Source: Symbiodinium microadriaticum
Taxonomy: Eukaryota; Sar; Dinophyceae; Suessiales; Symbiodiniaceae
Assembly: GCA_001939145.1 (NCBI GenBank)
Contig: LSRX01000502.1
Location: forward strand, 348,021-412,020
Direction of reading: 5' to 3'
Length of the DNA: 64,000 nt
The position numbers and the translations under genes were made by a program. This document shows positions 52,701 to 61,700 of this stretch, piece by piece; the stretch's first letter is position 1; each line of letters opens with the position of its first letter. The notes beneath the pieces are model-generated. The model was given only the letters and a program-made list of their open reading frames with translations. It was not told the DNA's origin and made no database searches.

Positions 52701-55700
52701 TCGATGCCAACAGAACGACGGCTGGTGTGTGTGGATGTGGCGTTGATGATGTCGACTCCGACCTCGATGGCGTGCCTGACTGCCTCGATCACTGTCCAGA
52801 AGATCCAAGCAAGTCCAAATCAGCTGGGCTCTGCGGATGCAACGTGCCAGAAACAGACTCAGACATGGATGGTCTTCCGGACTGCCAGGATTTGTGCCCA
52901 CTTGACGTGAATAAGCAAAGACCCGGCATATGCATTGGGCCGGAGTGGTTGGCCATGGAGAGCATGGCAACACACCAGTCCTCAACTCAGTTGAGCAAAA
53001 TGTCCCATCTGGCCGTTGATGCGGCCACGAGCGCGAATTTCCATCACGGCAGCTGCACCCTCACAACTGCAGAAAGCAACGCATGGTGGTATGTTGACCT
53101 GGGATTTGGATTCGACGTGAAGGCCGTGAGAATTACACCACGCACTGACTGTTGTGCTGGCAGTCTCTTGGGAGTTCAAGTGTGGGTGACCTCAATCAGC
53201 ATCTTGGCAGATCCTCTAGAGAGCGAGAGATCGCGGTTCTTGCAAGACTGAACAACCCAGACACACGGCTGCGGCACGTCCCAACAGACATGATCCCGGT
53301 GTCGAAGCCTTCACTCACGCTCACTCTCTCCCTCTCTCTCTGTGTGTCTGTCTCTAAGGCACAATTAGCTCAAAACCAAACACTGATGAAGTGTGTCACT
53401 AACAAATTCGAGCTCTGAGCGAGAGACGTTTCTTGGAGCCAAACTCGAGGGGGCCGAGAGGGCCGAGGGCTGGGCCAAGGCCTCAGGACGACGTGATCGG
53501 CAATGTCTAGGCCTAGGGCTTTTGGGTTTTTTTGGAGGTTTGACAGGTACAAGGAATAGCAGGTGCGTCCAGTGTGGGAGACAACTTCGCCTCTTTGCCG
53601 AAAGAGCGCAAGAGGAATGCAGCGAGAGCGATAGAGCGAAAGACCGAACGAAACATAAGCCAAGGTGCAGCCAAAGAACGATGAGGGAAAGCTAAAATTT
53701 TCATATAGAGCAGTTTGGAAAAGCTAGCGGCGACAGAGCGAAGCAAGAGAAATAACACTGAGCAGAAAATTGACGAAGCATGTAACATAAAGAGAGCGAC
53801 AAAGCCAGACAGACAAAGAGGCAGGAGAGAGGGAGCGACGCCTTATGTCGGGGGGGGGGTCCCTCCTAGTTACATCGCGGCCCTTGCGAAAGAAAGAAAG
53901 ACACCTTTCCCTAATCCCCGGCCTACAGCGAGGACGAAAGACGCCTTCCTTGGGAAAGCACGTCGCGAGAGGTCGGGATCTGTCGGCCACACCCCGAACG
54001 ATGCGGCGGGTGGGGGGGGGTCAACGGGAGCGGAGGCTCCAGACATTACTTGCATGCCCGAGAGAAAGGTGAGAGAGGAAAGGACGAGGAGATTTGGACA
54101 GAAGGGCCGGGCCACACAAGTGTGTTCGTTTGGGGATGGGCCAGCCATAGTCAGCTCAGGCGCCTTGACATTCAGCGATGGGGTGTGGTGCGCAAACATC
54201 ACTCAGCAGCCTACCCTTCCAGCACTGGGTCAAGATGCTCCGGTTATCGACGTATCTTGCCAGGCTCAGGGTCAGCTGATCTGGTTGGTCCTGTCTGGCG
54301 CCGAGCTCTCCCTCTGTGATGTCAAGGTTTTTGCAGAACCGGCAGTCAGCCTTTCCTCAACTTTCCCGGGAATCAGCGGCACACACTACGAGTCGACGAG
54401 CAACTGCTTGGCCACCGGCCTAGGCAGTGCCTGTGGCTGTGGGCTCCTGGACACAGACACAGATGGTGACGGCGCCCCCGACTGCATCGACCAGTGCCCC
54501 AATGATCCGCTGAAGTCACTTCTTGGCACCTGTGGTTGTGGTGAAGCTGAGGATGACAGTGATGGTGATGGCACGAAGGACTGTGTTGACCAATGCCCCT
54601 TAGATCCTTTGAAGACCAGAGCCGGCATTTGTGGGTGCGGTGTCCCTGAGACGGACGACGATTCGGATGGAACCCCGAACTGCAACGACAACTGCCATGG
54701 GCTGCAAGACTCCCTCGGCCCAGCCTCCTGTGGCTTCATAGCCGGATTGGATTCCGACAATGACGGCACTCTGGACTTCCAAGATTTCTGCCCCTACGAA
54801 ACTTGGCACGAAGCCAGTCGAATTCCTGAGTTGAACCTCAGCAACTTCACAACTCTCACACTCTGACATGGCCCATCAGTAAAAGTGTTTCCTGATAAGC
54901 TTCCATTCTGCTCAGGATCCATCGAAAACAAGTCCTGGACAGTGTGGTTGCCAAATTGTCGATGCTGATGGGAGTCCGACAGCCACCATTACGATCAACA
55001 CAGGTGGGAGCGCTTCCCTTTTCTAACCATGTCTTACTGTAGCTGAGAACTAACTTCACAAAGTTTCACGCTCGGCTTTTGCTTTTGGGCACGATCTGCT
55101 GTTTGCAGGGCTTACAGAGCTGGATTCGGATGCAGATGGTGTTGCCGACTGCCTGGATCAGTGCCCCAACGATGCCACGAAGACTGTCCTCGGAGCTTGT
55201 GGGTGCGGGTGGCCAAGCTTAATGAAAGCAGCATCGGCTTAATCTCTGTAGCACATCTGTCATAGGTTCCCATTGGTTTTTCTTTTCACCTGTCTTACTC
55301 TCTATCGAGTGATGTGTCGATTGGTACATGTAGCTTGGATGCAAGAGATCCGACTTGTGCCGAGGCTGCCGGACACGGACACGGACCTGGATGGTGTGCC
55401 TGACTGCATCGACCAATGCCCAAATGATGCCAATAAGATCTTCATTGGGATCTGCGGCTGCGGCCTTCCTGATGTGGACTCAGACAGTGACGGAATGCCA
55501 GATTGTTTAGATCGGTGTCCCAACAATGCGAATGTCACTGCTCTCAGTGCTTGTGGTTGTGATGACACAGACAGCGATGGTGATGGCGTGTCCGATTGTA
55601 TTGATTTGTGCCCCCAGGATGCTCAAAAGACCTCGGCAGGTCAGTGCGGTTGCAATGTGGCAGATACAGACAGTGACGGAGATGGTGTTCCAGACTGCTA

Positions 55701-58700
55701 TGATTCCTGCCCTGGTGCTCCCGATGTGGCTCGCGATGGCCTCAATCCCAGGTTCGGCGGTTTCGTGACCGCAGCAGGCGGTACCTACAGCTTGTGCTGG
55801 TGCTCAGCCAGTTTCGATTGTTCCACGCAAGATGCGTTTGTGATCGATGTTGGCTCTCTCACAATCATGGGGCCTTCCCCATTGACACAGCATCGCACGT
55901 GTGTTGCAGGCCAGGCGTGCCGTGTCGATAGCTTGGAAGGCACCCATCTCAACCCTCAGGATCAAGTTGCTGTGCTAGCCACTTGCGGCTCGCTCACAGA
56001 GGTTCGAGGCATGCCGAACAGTGGCCGTTTCACTTCGAACCTGACCGTGCAAGGATTCGGCTTTGAGGATGTCAGACTTACTGGCCAAGGCGGAGAGTAT
56101 CGTTTGTGCTGGTGCGCTCACGGCCAGGCATGCACAAGGGCAGAGCAATTCCGCGTCGATCTCGGGCAATTCCAGGTGGTGGGCCCATCGCCGTTGGAAC
56201 AGAGCTGGACTTGCATCAATGGCCAGACGTGCACTTTGGATTCCTTGACCGGAATGAACTTGGCGGAATATGATCGAGTGGTTGTTATGGAGACCTGCAT
56301 GGTGAATCAGGTAGGTCGCTACCCGTGGACAGTGCTGCCTTTGGCAACCTCTGCTAGTGGGACCTCTTACCAATTTTCACCGGAGCTTCTCACAGCAGGT
56401 CAGTACCGCCTGTGCTGGTGTTCAACGGGAATGAGCTGCAGCACCTTCGAGGACTTTGCCATTGATGTCGGAAGTCTGAACTTGGTAGGACCATCGCCGC
56501 TGCAGCAAGACAGAACATGCGTTGCTGGACAGACCTGCAACTTTGAAGGCTTTTCCTCTTTCGGAAGCTCCGGCATGGGCACGATCTGGATTCTCAGTAC
56601 CTGCGGTGAGGGAGATCAGCTGGAGAGGCTGCCGCAAGCGGGGCAACTTCATGGCCGGGCCCCGAGACCGTCTTGGGGCTGCAGCGCAGCTGCTCTGGAC
56701 ACTGACGAGGATGGCTATCCCGACTATTTGGACTCATGCCCTCTTGATCCTGTACAGAGTCAGCCGGGTCAGTGTGGCTGTGGCATCTTGGACACAGACT
56801 CTGATTCCGATGGTGTCCCAGATTGTTTCGACGCCTGCCCAAGTGATCCCCTCAAGTCTTCTCCGGGTATTTGCGGCTGTGGCACAAGCGAGGTGGATTC
56901 GGACTCTGATGGCGTGCCTGATTGCACAGACAGCTGCCCGTTGGATGCAGGCAAAGTAGCTCCTGGCATTTGCGGATGTGGGCTTGCAGACATCGATGAC
57001 ACCGACGGAGATGGCGTGCCGGACTGTGTCGATGACTGCCCAGGGTTCCCTGATCAGACTCCGCCTGTCTGTGGATGCACGGCTGCGAGTGCTGACAGTG
57101 ACGGCGATGGCACGAACAACTGCTTCGACGGCTGCCCTTCTGATCCTGGAAAGGTTGCGCCAGGCACCTGTGGCTGTGGTTTGGCAGATACAGATTCTGA
57201 TGGTGACGGGACTCCCGACTGCAGCGACGGCTGTCCATCAGATGGGACAAAGACTACTCCAGGTCAGTGCGGCTGTGGAGTTGCGGACACCGACAGCGAC
57301 TCCGATTCCACTGCAGACTGCAACGACCTATGCCCGAGCGACAGCAGCAAAGTAGTTCCCGGCCAATGTGGATGCGGTGTGTCGGACACCGACTCCGACA
57401 ACGACGGAGTTCCGGACTGCTATGACCGGTGCTCTGGCTTGCCTGACTACCGCCCCCCAGAGCCATTGTCGGTGTACACGTTTGGCAGTGCCCCCATATC
57501 CAGCGCCGGAGGACTTTATCGATTGTGTTGGTGTTCACCGGATGCACAGTGTCACTCCAAAGATGACTTCACAGTTGATGTCGGCGCTCTGACTGTGATA
57601 GGTCCCAGTCTCCATCAGCAGCGGACATGCTTGAGCGGTCGAAGGTGCCGCATTGGCGGCATGGATGGGGTCCTGCTATCAGGAGATGATCAAGTCTTGG
57701 TCTTGGACACGTGTTCTCTCTTGCCAGATCTCGACGCCAACGTTTCGACGTCTCCTCGCCTGGAATCACAATTGAGCAGGTACAACGGCTCAGATCTGGC
57801 TGCCTTCGCTTCGACCGGCGCATTACAGCTAGCAGGGGGCACGTATCGGCTTTGCTGGTGTGCACAAGGTTTCACTTGTTCCAGCTTGGCTGACTTCAAT
57901 GTTGACTTTGGCAGCATCCTGGTCATTGGCCCAAAGATGTTGCGAGAGCAACATGCAACATGCTTCACCGGGCAAACCTGCAGCTTGTATGAGATGGTTG
58001 GCAACTACTTTGGCGATGGAGATGGAATCATGTTGCTGGAAACATGTGGACTTGCCGACAGCATGGACAGTCCCAGCCTCACAAGCTTCCAGACATTCCT
58101 TGATGTGCCGAGCGGCATGAGTACGTTTGCGGAAGGTTCATCAACCCTGTCAGCAATTTCGACAAGCACCAGCTCGGCTGGTGGCATCTATCGCCTTTGT
58201 TGGTGTGCAAACGTTACAGTGGAAGCTACGCCTGCAGAGTGTGGTGCCGATGTAGGCTCACTCTACCTTCTTGGGCCCAGGCCACTGCAGCAGGATCGGA
58301 CTTGCATCGCAGGCCTATCATGTGTAATCAATGGCATCACGGGGATTGGGCTCTCAACTGATGATCGCCTGCTGGTGCTGAACACTTGCAACCTGGGACT
58401 CGCACAGAAACACGCCGAAACGGAGTTTTTCACATCAGCATCAGGCGGATGGCAGGTTGGACTCGAAGGCTCCACATTTGCAATAGCGACTGATGTCACT
58501 AGACCCAGTGGTGGCAGTTACAGGCTCTGTTGGTGTGCTATGCCATGCACCATGCTCGCACATTACTCGGTGGACATGGGGCAGTTGACCATCCAAGGTC
58601 CCCGGGCTTTGAGGGAACAGCACCGAACCTGTGTTGCAGGGCAGCCTTGCAACCCCAGCCCCATTGAAGGCTGGTTTTTGAGTGCTGGAGACCGCTACCT

Positions 58701-61700
58701 TCTTTTAGACACCTGTGGAGAAAATGGCATGCTTCCTGGTGTTCCAGATGCTGGTGGTTTCGCCACTTCCGCGGTTACCGTCCCCGGAGGGGTCGGTTCC
58801 GCACTATCCTTTGTGAGCCTGTCTCTTTCGGCCCTGTCTACAGCCGGGGGCCTCTATCGGATTTGCTGGTGTGCAGACATGGCATCCTGCGATGAGACCT
58901 CAAGCTTTGACGTAGACGTCGGGAAGATGCAGGTCCTGGGGCCAAGGCCGCTCCACCAAGACCGGACGTGTGTGTCGGGACAACCCTGTCTGCTCAATGC
59001 TCTCTCCGGAATTGCGCTCAGCACAGCGGATCGGTACTACATTCTAGATACATGCGGGTCATCTTCATTCCCGCCAAGATTTGCCGGTGCAGGGGTGGAC
59101 GATGTCAACTCCTCATCTCCCTTGAGCGAGTCCACTGTGTCGTGGGGGCAAGCATCCGTGACTGCACCCGGAGGTTCCTATCGGATCTGCTGGTGTGCAG
59201 CAGGCCAAGTCTGCAGTGCAGCTGAAGACTTTGTGATTGATATGGGTCGTCTTACACTCGTTGGACCGGAACCTCTCACTAGCGGAGCCACATGTGTTGC
59301 TGGTCAGACTTGCGTAATCAAGGGCATTTCGGGCAACTACCTGAGCACAGCAGATGCAGGGGTCTTGTTGGACACCTGCGGGCTGCCCGCAAAGGCACCA
59401 GGCTTGAGCACGGGCATCTCCTTGACCTCCGATGGGACGAGCCTCCGTTTGGAAGGAAGTGGTCCGCAAGGCATCCCGGTCACTGCCCCTGGTGGGGAGT
59501 ATCGCATTTGCTGGTGCGCTGGTGGTTTCAACTGCTTGTTGGCCGAGAACTTCATCTCGGACATCGGTCAGCTGACTCTGATTGGGCCTAGCCCGCTGGA
59601 TCAGGACCGCACTTGTGTGGCAGGCAGGGTGTCAAGCTTGCAGGTAGCTTCAGTTTTGAAAGGTTTGCGTACAAGAGAGGGCAAAAGCCACTGCATGGCA
59701 GTTACAGCAATGTCAGGTTATGAGTGCAAGATAAATGTCGCGGGCATTCGTCTCAGCCCCATGGCGAATTTGGAGATGTTGTCTAGGCTAGTGAGGTGGT
59801 CTGTGCTTTGCGAGCTTGGCTGCCAGAATCTGATAGACTGCTCGATGGTTCGTTCCGCTGGGGCATCAAGATTACGGATATTCTGCTAATGAGCCCAGCC
59901 AGAAGCATACTGAGGTGCCTCAGACGCCGTCATGGTTCTTGACACCTGCGGAACGTCAGAGGAGCATCTGGGAACAAGCAGCTGCTGCATGTGCTGTCCC
60001 AGCATGATGCTGTACCTTCCTGCTTGACCTGGGATTATGACTAGCATAGAGTGTATTGTGATTCATGCTGGTGCCCGGAGGACTTGGGTGTGGTCATCCC
60101 GCGATTTCCATTGACATCGCCGCTCATTGCCGAGGAAGCATCGCTTGCCACAACATCCATCTCTGTCGAATGGAACATTACCGTGACATCATTTGGTGGA
60201 GAATTCCGACTCTGCTGGTGCACCGGAAGCCCATGCGAACTGGCGAAGCACTTTGCTGTGGATCTGGGGCGACTCCATCTACTGGGACCGGCCATTGAGC
60301 TTGAGCAGGACAGAACATGCATAGCCGGACAGACTTGCAGCATTGACGGCTTCACAGGTGCTTTCCAGCCAAGCGACAGATTGATGGTTTTGGACACCTG
60401 TGGTGCTTCAGACTGGCCCGCAGGCTTGCCCAGTGACGGGAGCCTGTCTGTAAGTTCCAGTGATGGCAAAGCCTCATTTGGAAGCGTCACGCTGTCTGCG
60501 CAAGGTGGAGAGTACCGGCTTTGTTGGTGTGCAGGGAGCTGTGACGTTCCTGGCATTGACATCGGTCGGCTGAGTATATTCGGACCCCGGCCGTTGCAGC
60601 AGGACCGAACCTGCGTCGCAGGACAGGAGTGTTTTGCTGATGGCTTGCTTGGGCACGGCTTAAGCTCGTCAGACCGATGGGCAATACTGAGCACGTGTGG
60701 TGCATCCATCGTGGATGGCCTCGTCAATGCTGGTGCAATAACATCCGTGACAAGTAGCGGCACTGCAATTTCTTTTGGTGCGATGGTCGCCACGGCTGGG
60801 GGTGGCTCCTACCGGCTGTGCTGGTGTGCTGCTGGAGCCACATGCAATACTGCAAAGCATTACGGGATAGACGTTGGTGGTTTGATGCTTATCGGGCCAG
60901 TCTCTGAATCCGCTGCATCCATCAGGACGTGCTTCAGTGGTCAGACATGTAGCATGTCGACACCTTTCGGAACTATGCTGTCTGGAGCAGACTCTTACAT
61001 GATCCTAGAAACTTGTGGCGTCTCTGGCCTCATTGAGGGTTTGCCGGATTCCGGCTTTCTTACGCTTGCTGCTGTTGACAACTCCACTTGTGTCGGGGGG
61101 GAGTGCGAACTGCACTTTGGCACAACGCTCGTCACAGCTCCTGGTGGCCAATATCGCTTGTGCTGGTGTGCAGCTGACCATGATTGCAGCAGAAAAGAAG
61201 ACTTTAGAGTCACCGTAGGTCAGCTCGAACTTATAGGCCCACACAGGCTCACTACCGGGAGAACATGCATCGCTGGACAAACCTGCGTGGTAGACGAGAT
61301 TTCGGGCAACGGCCTCGTGGGATTGGACTCTCTGGCACTTCTGGACACCTGCGGAATCCGCGATCTCGTGGCAAACACCCCTGCGATACACCGCAGTTCC
61401 GGTGCATCCTATGTGTTCACTTCACCGATCACTGCTGTCGGAGGCAGGATCAGAGTCAACCTTCACTTGTAGATTGTAGGTCAGAAGATGTGTGCTGTAA
61501 TTTCCACGAGGCACCTACCAGCTCTGCTGGGCTTCGGCTTCTGCTGTTTCCAGCGACAGTTCAAGCTACAGCGCCAGGGGCTTACGGAGTTATGAATGGC
61601 AGCTCACTTCGGTAGGCTTCCTGGGTCATTGCTATTCTTGATTCTTAGGTCACTCTGGGCAGTATGACTCTCATTGGTCCGGTGCCACAGTCGCAGGATA

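Larger units (their letters stand above)
54420..55723 (+). repeat. TSP3 calcium-binding array, 9 repeats over four exons
   Basis: Four repeats in exon 15, a linker in exon 16, one in exon 17 and four at the start of exon 18. The period is only kept if the GA, GT and GT introns are removed. Confidence 0.88.

Noticed and set aside
53715-54104. Open frame before the second lectin half (basic, Arg/Lys-rich)
   Set aside because: It lies between a GT donor and an AG|G acceptor, has no motif, and interrupts the lectin; read as intron.
60052-60080. [11 protein letters not shown] just upstream of exon 21, resembling YRLCWC
   Set aside because: It precedes the loop that should come before YRLCWC, and the DTCG-to-PRFPL join skips it; chance match in an intron.
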